A stretch of 7,648 bases of DNA from NCBI GenBank assembly GCA_002796045.1, contig PCVM01000053.1, positions 1 through 7,648 on the forward strand, read 5' to 3'. The translations under genes and the position numbers were made by a program. This DNA comes from Candidatus Roizmanbacteria bacterium CG11_big_fil_rev_8_21_14_0_20_36_8 (GTDB lineage: Bacteria; Patescibacteriota; Microgenomatia; UBA1406; GWC2-37-13). Below the pieces are notes generated by a model. The model did no database searches. It saw nothing but the letters and a program-made list of their open reading frames with translations, and was not told the DNA's origin. Positions 1 through 6,608 of the stretch are shown here, in pieces; positions within the stretch are counted from its first letter, which is position 1, and each line of letters starts with the position of its first letter.

Positions 1-23
1 TACGAAAGACGAATTAATGCTTT

Positions 24-64
24 AACAATTCAGCAATGTAGCATTTTAGCAATTAGAGCAATTA
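24..64. repeat. Degenerate octamer repeat in the ilvA leader
   Basis: Five consecutive units of an AGCAATTN-like octamer can be laid out as aacaattc, agcaatgt, agcatttt, agcaatta and, after one extra g, agcaatta. The CAAT core (CATT in the third unit) therefore recurs at positions 26, 34, 42, 50 and 59. The array ends four bases before the ilvA start codon and fills most of the visible leader. It could be a short tandem repeat of the kind found in spacers of some bacteria, a binding region for a regulator, or AT-rich low complexity. The phasing is seen directly; any function is unknown. No convincing -35/-10 pair was found in bases 1-68. Confidence 0.5.
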
Positions 65-68
65 AAAT

Positions 69-1325
69 ATGATCGTTACAATCAAAGACATAGACGAGGC
101 AGCAGAAAGACTTGTCGGAATTTCAGAAAAAACACCTCTTCAGAAAAATCATCGTTTATCAAAAAAATATGGTGCAAATATATATATGAAACGAGAAGAT
201 CTGCAAGAGGTAAGGTCATTTAAGATTCGTGGAGCTTACAATAAAATTGCCTCTCTGACAGATCAAGAAAGAAACAATGGAGTGGTTTGTGCCAGTGCTG
301 GAAATCATGCGCAGGGTGTAGCCTGGAGTTGTAACGCACTAAAAATTAAGGGTACTATTTTTATGCCGGTAGTTACTCCTAATCAAAAAATTGATAAAGT
401 AAAACAATTTGGAGATGGGTTTATTGAAGTAAAACTTTTTGGATCTACATTTGATGAGGCAAGCAAGGCTTCGATGGATTTTGCCTCACAATCCGGAGCA
501 ACATACGTCCATCCATTTAATGACACAAAAACAATTGCTGGACAAGGAACTGTCGGTAAGGAGATTTTTGAAAAATTAGGAGGAAATATTGATTATATAA
601 TTTCATGTGTTGGTGGTGGAGGATTGATCTCAGGAGTTTCTTCATATCTCAGAGGAACTTTGAAAAACAAAAATGATAAGTTGAGAATAATAGGCGTTGA
701 ACCAAGTGGAGCAGGCTCGATGCATGAATCATTGAAGCAAAATAAAGTAGTCACACTTGATGAGATTGATACTTTTGTCGATGGCGCGGCAGTTAGAACC
801 GTTGGGAAATTGACATTTGAGATTGTCAAAAAAAATGTTGATGCAGTAATCTTAGTTCCTGAAGGAAAAGTATGTACGACTATGATAGAGTTGTATCAAA
901 ATGAAGGAATCGTCACAGAACCAGCTGGAGCGCTCGCACTCAGCGCACTCGACTTTTTATCTGAAAAGATAAAAGGCAAAATTGTTGTTTGTATCTTGAG
1001 CGGAGGAAATAATGATATTCTCCGCTATCCTGAGATTATGGAAAAAAGTTTGGTTTTTCAAGGCCGAAAACATTATTTTTTGATTGAGTTTGCACAAAAA
1101 CCAGGACAGTTAAAGCGAATGCTTGACGAGGCACTTGGACCAAATGATGATATAGTTAGGTTTGAGTATATGAAAAAGACGGAGAAGGAGAAAGCTCCGG
1201 CGCTTGTTGGCTTTGAACTTCGAGACAAAAATGATTTGAAGCCGCTCATGAAACGTATGGATGCGATAGAATTGAAGTATACAAAATTAACTGAAAAAGA
1301 TATGTTATATCAATATTTAGTTTAA
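69..1325 (+). CDS. ilvA: Threonine dehydratase (threonine ammonia-lyase), biosynthetic short form
   Basis: PLP enzyme that deaminates L-threonine to 2-oxobutanoate and ammonia, the committed step to isoleucine, in the cytoplasm. The 418-residue protein has a fold-type II PLP domain (about 1-325). The Schiff-base lysine is K52 in SFKIRGAYN, the substrate loop ASAGNHAQG is at 75-83, the phosphate-binding glycine loop VGGGGL at 181-186, and SGGNND at 311-316. A single ACT-like regulatory domain follows (about 332-418, starting GRKHYF), as in the roughly 420-residue Bacillus/Corynebacterium type rather than the two-domain E. coli type of about 514 residues. Family members of this form can be feedback-inhibited by isoleucine; that is inferred here. 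The ATG gives a normal N-terminus but has no Shine-Dalgarno, only a weak agag about 10 bases upstream. It is the first gene of the visible operon, and ilvD starts 2 bases after its stop. The regulatory domain and the downstream ilvD/ilvC argue against a catabolic (TdcB-like) role. Confidence 0.96.
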   Translation: MIVTIKDIDEAAERLVGISEKTPLQKNHRLSKKYGANIYMKREDLQEVRSFKIRGAYNKIASLTDQERNNGVVCASAGNHAQGVAWSCNALKIKGTIFMPVVTPNQKIDKVKQFGDGFIEVKLFGSTFDEASKASMDFASQSGATYVHPFNDTKTIAGQGTVGKEIFEKLGGNIDYIISCVGGGGLISGVSSYLRGTLKNKNDKLRIIGVEPSGAGSMHESLKQNKVVTLDEIDTFVDGAAVRTVGKLTFEIVKKNVDAVILVPEGKVCTTMIELYQNEGIVTEPAGALALSALDFLSEKIKGKIVVCILSGGNNDILRYPEIMEKSLVFQGRKHYFLIEFAQKPGQLKRMLDEALGPNDDIVRFEYMKKTEKEKAPALVGFELRDKNDLKPLMKRMDAIELKYTKLTEKDMLYQYLV

Positions 1326-1327
1326 TT

Positions 1328-3085
1328 ATGCCAAAATCATGTCAAGGAGATTGTTGTTGTAAAAATAACGACTCAAGCAAGTTGAAAGAAAGAAGTAAGA
1401 CGTTGACAAGTTTTGAAGGCTCATCTCATTGGTCAAAACGCGCTCCAGCACGTGCAATGATGCGCGCTGTTGGATACACGGATGAGGATTTTAAAAAGCC
1501 TTTGATTTGTGTTGCTGCACCTTATTCTGACGTTTCCCCATGCAATGCTCATATATTAGAACTTGGAAAAATAGCAGAGGGTGAAATTGAAAAGTTAGGC
1601 GGGAAGCCATATATTTTTGGCACACCTGTGATTACAGATGGCGAAACAATGGGGATTGAAGGGATGAAGTATTCTTTAGTCTCAAGAGAAGTTATTGCTG
1701 ATTCGATTGAGATGATGAGCGAGGCATACGCAGCTGATGGAACTATTGCATTTTCAGGTTGTGACAAGACAATTCCAGCATCGCTAATGCCTCTTGCACG
1801 AAATAATTCTATTGGAATAACTTTGTATGGCGGAACAATTCTTGCTGGAAATCTTAATGGTCGGGATCTTAATATAGTCTCGGTTTTTGAAGCAGTTGGA
1901 AAAATGAGTTCAGGCAAAATAACGAAGGAAGAATTTCATGAGATAGAATGCAAATCATGTCCCTGCGCTGGTGCCTGTGGTGGTATGTATACTGCAAATA
2001 CTATGGCATCAGCTCTTGAGGCTTTGGGGATGTCGGTTCCGGGAAGTGCATCACATCCTGCCATGAGCAGAACTGGGCGAGTTTCTGAAAAGAAAATTGA
2101 AGATATTTTCAAAACAACTAAAGCATTATTTGTTATGATGAAACAAGGAATTCATACCCGCGATATTTTGACCAGAAAGGCATTTGAAAATGCCATTGTT
2201 GTCGTTCAGGCTTTAGGAGGATCAACTAATGCAGTGTTGCATCTTCTTGCAATAGCACATGAAGCAGAGGTTGCATTGACCATTGACGACTTTGATTCAA
2301 TCGGGAAAAAAGTTCCCCTTATTGGAAACTTTAGTCCGTCAGGAGAGTATATGATGGAGCACCTCGACAAGATTGGCGGAGTACCCATGGTTATGAAAAT
2401 GCTTCTTGGCGCAGGTCTTATTCACGGTGATTGTCTTACCGTTACAGGGAAGACTGTCGCTGAAAATTTGAAAGATGCACTTGTCAGGCCAACAAATCAG
2501 GATGTGATCTACTCCCTTGAAGAGCCGATCGCACCTGCCGGTCATCACATCGTCATAATGAAAGGAAATATGTCTCCTGATGGATCGGTGATGAAACTAT
2601 CTGGAAATCTCATAAAGAAGCATAAAGGTCCAGCCCGCGTTTTTGAGTCTGAGGATGACTGCATGACTGCCATTCTTGACGGAAAGATACGGCACGGTGA
2701 CGTTATAATTATTCGTAATGAAGGTCCAAAAGGAGGGCCTGGCATGCGTGAGATGCTGTCGCCTTCTTCGGCGCTCGTTGGAGCAGGTTTGGGCGAAGAT
2801 GTCGCGCTAATTACCGATGGAAGGTTTTCTGGAGGATCGCACGGCATCATGATCGCACATGTTTCGCCTGAAGCGGTTGAAGGGGGAGCGATTGGCATAG
2901 TAAAAGAAAGAGACATCATTGATATTAATGTTGAAAAACGTGAGATCAATATCGAAGTTGAAAATAACATTCTTGATGAAAGAAGAAAAAAATACAAAGC
3001 TCCCGATTCGCCCTATATTCGTGGAGTTTTGGCAAAGTATCGAACGCTTGTTTCCAGTGCATCAAAAGGTGCAGTGACGTATTAA
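1328..3085 (+). CDS. ilvD: Dihydroxy-acid dehydratase with Cys-rich N-terminus
   Basis: Iron-sulfur dehydratase that converts 2,3-dihydroxy-3-methylbutanoate and its methylpentanoate homologue to the 2-oxo acids preceding valine/leucine and isoleucine. At 585 residues it is slightly longer than the usual 550-570. Likely cluster ligands are C72 (SPCNAH), C145 (GCDKT) and C217 (GACGG); all three present suits the [2Fe-2S]-type members, though the cluster type is not provable here. K147 in CDKT matches the Mg-site lysine region, EGPKGGPGM is at 465-473, and DGRFSGG at 497-503 carries the catalytic serine S501. Two oddities: the N-terminus holds C5, C9, C10 and C11, and the usual CPGAGACGG reads CPCAGACGG, adding C213. 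The ATG lies 2 bases after the ilvA stop and has no Shine-Dalgarno. In-frame TTG codons at 1382 and 1403 are possible alternative starts. The next ATG (M44) would remove conserved [10 protein letters not shown] residues, so it is unlikely. Confidence 0.96.
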   Translation: MPKSCQGDCCCKNNDSSKLKERSKTLTSFEGSSHWSKRAPARAMMRAVGYTDEDFKKPLICVAAPYSDVSPCNAHILELGKIAEGEIEKLGGKPYIFGTPVITDGETMGIEGMKYSLVSREVIADSIEMMSEAYAADGTIAFSGCDKTIPASLMPLARNNSIGITLYGGTILAGNLNGRDLNIVSVFEAVGKMSSGKITKEEFHEIECKSCPCAGACGGMYTANTMASALEALGMSVPGSASHPAMSRTGRVSEKKIEDIFKTTKALFVMMKQGIHTRDILTRKAFENAIVVVQALGGSTNAVLHLLAIAHEAEVALTIDDFDSIGKKVPLIGNFSPSGEYMMEHLDKIGGVPMVMKMLLGAGLIHGDCLTVTGKTVAENLKDALVRPTNQDVIYSLEEPIAPAGHHIVIMKGNMSPDGSVMKLSGNLIKKHKGPARVFESEDDCMTAILDGKIRHGDVIIIRNEGPKGGPGMREMLSPSSALVGAGLGEDVALITDGRFSGGSHGIMIAHVSPEAVEGGAIGIVKERDIIDINVEKREINIEVENNILDERRKKYKAPDSPYIRGVLAKYRTLVSSASKGAVTY

Positions 3086-3087
3086 AT

Positions 3088-3115
3088 GAATTTTCAATTA
3101 CGAATTATTAATTAA
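3088..3115. repeat. Degenerate heptamer repeat in the ilvD-ridA spacer
   Basis: The 41-base spacer between ilvD and ridA splits into four consecutive 7-base units: gaatttt, caattac, gaattat and taattaa. AATT starts at 3089, 3096, 3103 and 3110, an exact period of 7. The units differ around the constant AATT, as expected of an old decaying tandem repeat. The last unit lies in TTAATTAA (3108-3115), a small palindrome. Heptanucleotide tandem repeats are known in spacers of filamentous cyanobacteria (STRR sequences), so such arrays have precedent; a relationship is not claimed. An AT-rich chance pattern is the main alternative. Confidence 0.5.
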
Positions 3116-3126
3116 CTCAACTAAAT

Positions 3127-3498
3127 ATGAAATATATTAAAACAGACAAGGCACCAAAGGTTGTTGGACCGTATTCTCAGGCAATTGAAGCAAATGGATT
3201 TATTTTTTGCTCAGGTCAAATTGGAATTGATCCAGAAGCGGGGGTTTTAGTTGAGGGAATTGAAAATCAAACGAAACAGGTTTTGAATAACTTAAAGCAA
3301 GTATTAGAAGCTGCTGGATCACAACTTGATAAAATTGTTAAAACTACTGTATTTGTTACTGATATGAATGATTACGCAAAAATGAATGAGGTCTACGGAA
3401 ATTTTTTTAGAGATCATTTTCCCGTGCGATCTACGGTTCAGGTGGTAAAGTTACCAGCCGGTGCACTTATTGAAATTGAGGCAATTGCAGTTAAATAA
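3127..3498 (+). CDS. ridA: RidA/YjgF family enamine/imine deaminase
   Basis: Small cytoplasmic protein that in characterised members hydrolyses reactive 2-aminoacrylate or 2-aminocrotonate released by PLP enzymes such as IlvA, protecting other PLP enzymes. The 123 residues are a normal length for this trimeric family. GPYSQA at 14-19 includes Y16, followed by CSGQIG at 28-33. R101 lies in PVRSTVQV and E116 in LIEIEAIA; their spacing of 15 matches R105 and E120 of E. coli RidA, so the active-site pair is intact and an active RidA subfamily is likely, rather than an inactive YjgF-like paralogue. It sits between ilvD and ilvC, 41 bases after the first and 20 before the second. This fits detoxification of the IlvA intermediate within the same transcript. 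The ATG has no Shine-Dalgarno. Confidence 0.94.
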   Translation: MKYIKTDKAPKVVGPYSQAIEANGFIFCSGQIGIDPEAGVLVEGIENQTKQVLNNLKQVLEAAGSQLDKIVKTTVFVTDMNDYAKMNEVYGNFFRDHFPVRSTVQVVKLPAGALIEIEAIAVK

Positions 3499-3518
3499 TT
3501 ATTCGTTATATTTTTATT

Positions 3519-4562
3519 ATGAAAATAAATTTTGGAGGCGTTGAAGAAAACGTCGTAACCCGTGAAGAATTTCCTTTAGAGAAGGCACAGGAAATGTTAA
3601 AAAATGAAACGGTTGCCGTACTCGGATATGGAGTACAGGGACCAGGGCAGGCATTGAACATGAAAGACAATGGCATTAATGTGATTGTTGGTCAAAGAAA
3701 GGGATCAAAATCATGGGAAAAAGCGGTCAAAGACGGATGGGTCGAAGGAGAAACACTATTTGGGCTTGAAGAAGCTGCAAAGCGAGGAACAATCATTCTT
3801 TATCTTCTTTCAGATGCAGGACAAAAAGCATACTGGTCAAGACTTAAACCAAATTTAACTGCAGGTAAAACACTTTATTTTTCACATGGATTTGGTATCA
3901 CCTATAGTCATGAAACTGGTATTATTCCACCAGCAAATATTGATGTTATCCTTATAGCGCCGAAGGGATCGGGACTAACAGTACGGAGAAATTTCCTTAA
4001 CGGCAGCGGCATTAATAGTTCCTATGCTATTTATCAAGATGCTACCGGAAACGCGGAAGAAAAAGCAAAAGCATTGGGAATAGCTGTTGGATCTGGATAT
4101 TTATTTGAGACAACATTTAAAAATGAAGTTTATAGCGATCTTACAGGAGAGCGAGGAATTTTAGTCGGTGCACTTGAAGGACTGTTTGAAGCCCAGTATA
4201 ACGAGCTTCGAAAGCACGGTCATTCCCCTTCCGAGGCGTTTAACGAGACCGTTGAAGAGCTTACTCAAAGCCTTATTCGATTAGTCGGCGAAAATGGTAT
4301 GGACTGGATGCTTGCAAATATTTCAACTACAGCCCAGCGCGGTGCTCTCGACTGGAAAGATAAGTTCAGGGACGCTACGGCCCCAGTTTTTGAAGAACTC
4401 TATGAAAAAGTTCAAAATGGTGACGAAGCACGTCAAACACTTGCGAAAAATAGCGACCCGAATTATCGAGTAGAATTAGAAAAAGAACTTAAAACTCTTT
4501 CAAATTTGGAACTTTGGAGAGCAGGAAAGAAAGTTCGTGAGCTTCGACCGGAAAATAAATAA
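3519..4562 (+). CDS. ilvC: Ketol-acid reductoisomerase, short Bacteroidota-like type
   Basis: Rearranges and reduces 2-acetolactate or 2-aceto-2-hydroxybutanoate to the dihydroxy acids used by IlvD, with Mg2+ and a nicotinamide cofactor. The 347 residues start with a Rossmann domain with GYGVQG at 36-41, and a cofactor loop GQRKGSKS at 58-65. The latter aligns without gaps to the LRPGSKS loop of common NADPH-using class I enzymes, so NADPH is the likely but unproven cofactor. H123 lies in SHGFGIT. The knotted C-terminal domain supplies the metal ligands D207 and E211 (DLTGE) and E243 and E247 (ETVEE), with S269 in STTAQRG near the substrate. The single knotted domain shows class I architecture. 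The usual QGHAHAQNL is replaced by QGPGQALN, which I associate from memory with Bacteroidota KARIs. The leuC start follows 9 bases after the stop. Confidence 0.96.
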   Translation: MKINFGGVEENVVTREEFPLEKAQEMLKNETVAVLGYGVQGPGQALNMKDNGINVIVGQRKGSKSWEKAVKDGWVEGETLFGLEEAAKRGTIILYLLSDAGQKAYWSRLKPNLTAGKTLYFSHGFGITYSHETGIIPPANIDVILIAPKGSGLTVRRNFLNGSGINSSYAIYQDATGNAEEKAKALGIAVGSGYLFETTFKNEVYSDLTGERGILVGALEGLFEAQYNELRKHGHSPSEAFNETVEELTQSLIRLVGENGMDWMLANISTTAQRGALDWKDKFRDATAPVFEELYEKVQNGDEARQTLAKNSDPNYRVELEKELKTLSNLELWRAGKKVRELRPENK

Positions 4563-4571
4563 TAATTTATC

Positions 4572-5972
4572 ATGCAAAAAACATTATTTGACAAAGTGTG
4601 GGATGCTCATGTGGTGTCTCAAGAAGATGATTATCCTGCCGTTTTTTATATTGATGCTCATTTCATTCATGAGGTCACCTCTCCCCAAGCTTTTGATGGA
4701 TTACGAAAGCGCGGCTTGTCAGTTTTTCGACCTAGTCGTACTTGGGCAACAACAGATCACAATGTTCCCACAGTTGATCAACACCTTCCTATCAAAGAAC
4801 TGCTTTCCCGAAAACAGGTAGAGAGGCTCTCTGAAAATTGCAAAAAATTTGGTGTTGAACTCTTCGGACTGGGTCATCCTTGGCAAGGGATTGTGCATGT
4901 CATCGGTCCCGAACTTGGCGTTACCAAGCCTGGAATGACCATTGTCTGTGGAGACAGTCACACTTCAACCCACGGCGCGTTTGGCTCAATTGCCTTTGGG
5001 ATCGGGACGAGTGAGGTCGAGCAAGTTTTCGCGACTCAATGCTTGTTACAACAAAAACCTAAAACAATGAAGATAGAAGTAAATGGCACTCTCCAAAAAG
5101 AAGTAACTGCAAAAGACATCATTTTATATATTATTTCAAAAATTTCAACATCTGGCGGAACTGGGTATTTTGTAGAATTCTCAGGCGAAACCATTTCCCG
5201 TCTTTCCATGGAAGCTCGAATGACAATCTGTAATATGAGTATCGAAATGGGAGCCCGTGGAGGTATGATTGCGCCAGATGAAATAACGTTTTCATACATG
5301 AAGGGAAGGCGATACATGCCACAAGGAAATGATTGGGGGAAAGCGGTTTCTTACTGGAACACACTTCCATCAGATCCGGGAGCTACGTTTGATAGGGTAG
5401 AATCCTTTCGCGCGGAAGATATGGAACCAATGATCACGTATGGAACAAATCCCGGAATGGGAATTAAAGTGAGCGGTAACATTCCAAGAACTGTCGAATG
5501 TGAATCTAAATCCGACAAGACGCAACTTCAGAAATCTCTTGTATATATGGGTCTGCAGGAAGGTCAAAAAATGATCGGTCAGCATGTAGATTACGTCTTT
5601 TTTGGAAGTTGTACAAATTCACGGATTGAGGATTTTCGAGCAGCTGCCAAAATTTTGAAAGGAAGAAAAAAAGCTAGTGATGTTGAAGCGATACTAGTTC
5701 CAGGCTCGACTCAAGTGTTTGCTCAGGCTAAAAAAGAAGGTTTGGATAAAATTTTTGAGAATGCAGGATTTGAGCTAAGAAGTGCGGGGTGTTCTGCATG
5801 TTTGGGAATGAATGAGGATAAAATTCCTGCTGGAAAATACTGTGTCTCGACAAGTAATCGAAATTTTGAAGGTCGCCAAGGACCAGGAGCTCGAACCATG
5901 CTCGTGTCACCATTGACCGCAGCAGCAACAGCCATTAACGGATACGTTACCAATCCACGAGAGTTTTTATAA
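4572..5972 (+). CDS. leuC: 3-isopropylmalate dehydratase, large subunit
   Basis: Large, iron-sulfur subunit of isopropylmalate isomerase, which with LeuD interconverts 2- and 3-isopropylmalate through 2-isopropylmaleate in leucine synthesis. It is an aconitase-family protein of 466 residues, the same length as E. coli LeuC. The [4Fe-4S] ligands are C347 in FGSCTNSR and C407 and C410 in GCSACLG, at the same numbers as I recall for the E. coli protein. Other marks are [13 protein letters not shown] at 33-45, [12 protein letters not shown] at 127-138, and [10 protein letters not shown] at 428-437, a substrate-binding stretch of the family. This is the bacterial two-subunit type rather than the shorter archaeal/homoaconitase-like type of about 420 residues. 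The leuD start follows 4 bases after the stop, so the two subunits are probably translationally coupled. The ATG has no Shine-Dalgarno. Its first residues ([15 protein letters not shown]) match the usual family start. Confidence 0.97.
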   Translation: MQKTLFDKVWDAHVVSQEDDYPAVFYIDAHFIHEVTSPQAFDGLRKRGLSVFRPSRTWATTDHNVPTVDQHLPIKELLSRKQVERLSENCKKFGVELFGLGHPWQGIVHVIGPELGVTKPGMTIVCGDSHTSTHGAFGSIAFGIGTSEVEQVFATQCLLQQKPKTMKIEVNGTLQKEVTAKDIILYIISKISTSGGTGYFVEFSGETISRLSMEARMTICNMSIEMGARGGMIAPDEITFSYMKGRRYMPQGNDWGKAVSYWNTLPSDPGATFDRVESFRAEDMEPMITYGTNPGMGIKVSGNIPRTVECESKSDKTQLQKSLVYMGLQEGQKMIGQHVDYVFFGSCTNSRIEDFRAAAKILKGRKKASDVEAILVPGSTQVFAQAKKEGLDKIFENAGFELRSAGCSACLGMNEDKIPAGKYCVSTSNRNFEGRQGPGARTMLVSPLTAAATAINGYVTNPREFL

Positions 5973-5976
5973 TCTT

Positions 5977-6576
5977 ATGAAAATAATTACATCAACTGCA
6001 GTTCCATTACCGCAAGAAAATATTGATACCGATCAGATTATTCCAGCTCGATTCCTTAAGACGACAACACGTGAAGGGTTTGGTGAAAATTTGTTTCGAG
6101 ATTGGCGTTATGATTCTGAAGGAAATCAAAAGCCAGATTTTGTTTTGAATAATCCCACATATCATGGAGATATTCTCATTGCAGGTCGCAACTTTGGCTG
6201 TGGTTCGAGTCGAGAGCACGCAACTTGGGCTCTTAAAGATTATGGATTTAATGTAATTATTTCTAGTTTTTTCGCTGATATTTTCAAAAATAACGCGCTT
6301 AATAATTTGCTTCTCCCAGTTCAAGTTTCTGATGAGGAGCTGAACGAAGTATTTAAGATTGTTAATAGTGATCCTAAAGCAGAGCTTGTAGTAAATCTGC
6401 CAAATCAAACTCTGCAAGCTACCAACTACCAGTTCCAAGCTTGGTTTAACCTCGATCCCTATAAAAAAATGTGTCTGATGGAGGGGTACGATGATGTGAA
6501 TTATTCATTAAGTAAGAAAGATGTAATTGAAACGTTTGAAGCAAATAGAAATAATGATTTTCACGTAAAACGCTAA
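5977..6576 (+). CDS. leuD: 3-isopropylmalate dehydratase, small subunit
   Basis: Small subunit (swivelling aconitase domain) that completes the isopropylmalate isomerase active site with LeuC. At 199 residues it matches the large bacterial LeuD class (about 190-210), not the 160-170-residue archaeal type. NIDTDQIIPARFL at 15-27 is the family signature, GRNFGCGSSREHA at 70-82 holds the substrate/catalytic loop, and ADIFKNNALNN at 100-110 is the third conserved block. No truncation or missing key residue was seen. It lies 4 bases after leuC and 30 before leuB. The ATG has only a weak gagag about 13 bases upstream; the first residues, running straight into NIDTDQ, support it. Confidence 0.97.
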   Translation: MKIITSTAVPLPQENIDTDQIIPARFLKTTTREGFGENLFRDWRYDSEGNQKPDFVLNNPTYHGDILIAGRNFGCGSSREHATWALKDYGFNVIISSFFADIFKNNALNNLLLPVQVSDEELNEVFKIVNSDPKAELVVNLPNQTLQATNYQFQAWFNLDPYKKMCLMEGYDDVNYSLSKKDVIETFEANRNNDFHVKR

Positions 6577-6584
6577 ACTATTTT

Positions 6585-6608
6585 AGCAATTTATCAATTT
6601 GATCAAAT
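6585..6608. repeat. Octamer-like repeat in the leuB leader
   Basis: Three phased units, agcaattt, atcaattt and, after one inserted g, atcaaat, run up to and into the leuB start codon. The layout, a period of 8 with a one-base insertion before the last unit, resembles the end of the array upstream of ilvA. Just upstream, the 12-mer attttagcaatt at 6580-6591 is identical to 43-54. It ends 15 bases before leuB and 14 before ilvA. A shared regulatory element or a common repeat family would both explain this; chance in AT-rich spacers cannot be excluded. Confidence 0.45.
6597..6608. promoter_or_regulatory. 12-base palindrome overlapping the leuB start codon
   Basis: ATTTGATCAAAT is a perfect 12-base inverted repeat centred on GATC, and its last two bases are the AT of the leuB ATG. 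This could be an operator half-site pair or a small structure affecting initiation, but it may simply arise from the AT-rich octamer units it is built from. No regulator is identified. The palindrome is seen directly; the regulatory role is a guess. Confidence 0.3.

Noticed and set aside
63..68. TAAAAT as a -10 promoter box
   Set aside because: It abuts the ilvA ATG directly, leaving no room for a transcription start, and there is no -35 partner; it is more likely part of the A-rich initiation region.
2545..2997. 150-codon open frame on the - strand inside ilvD
   Set aside because: It is the reverse-strand shadow of strongly conserved IlvD sequence, low in complexity and without its own leader.
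3086..3126. Transcription terminator or CRISPR-like array between ilvD and ridA
   Set aside because: There is no GC-rich stem with a T-run, and the 7-base units are far too short and lack spacers.
4537..4821. 94-codon + strand open frame across the ilvC-leuC junction
   Set aside because: It overlaps the end of ilvC and the start of leuC in another frame, and both of those are conserved to their ends; the product is cysteine- and hydrophobic-rich but resembles nothing I know.
69..6576. Possible recoding of TGA, suggested by exclusive TAA stops
   Set aside because: No gene needs an in-frame TGA to keep its family alignment, so six TAA stops are explained by AT-rich composition.
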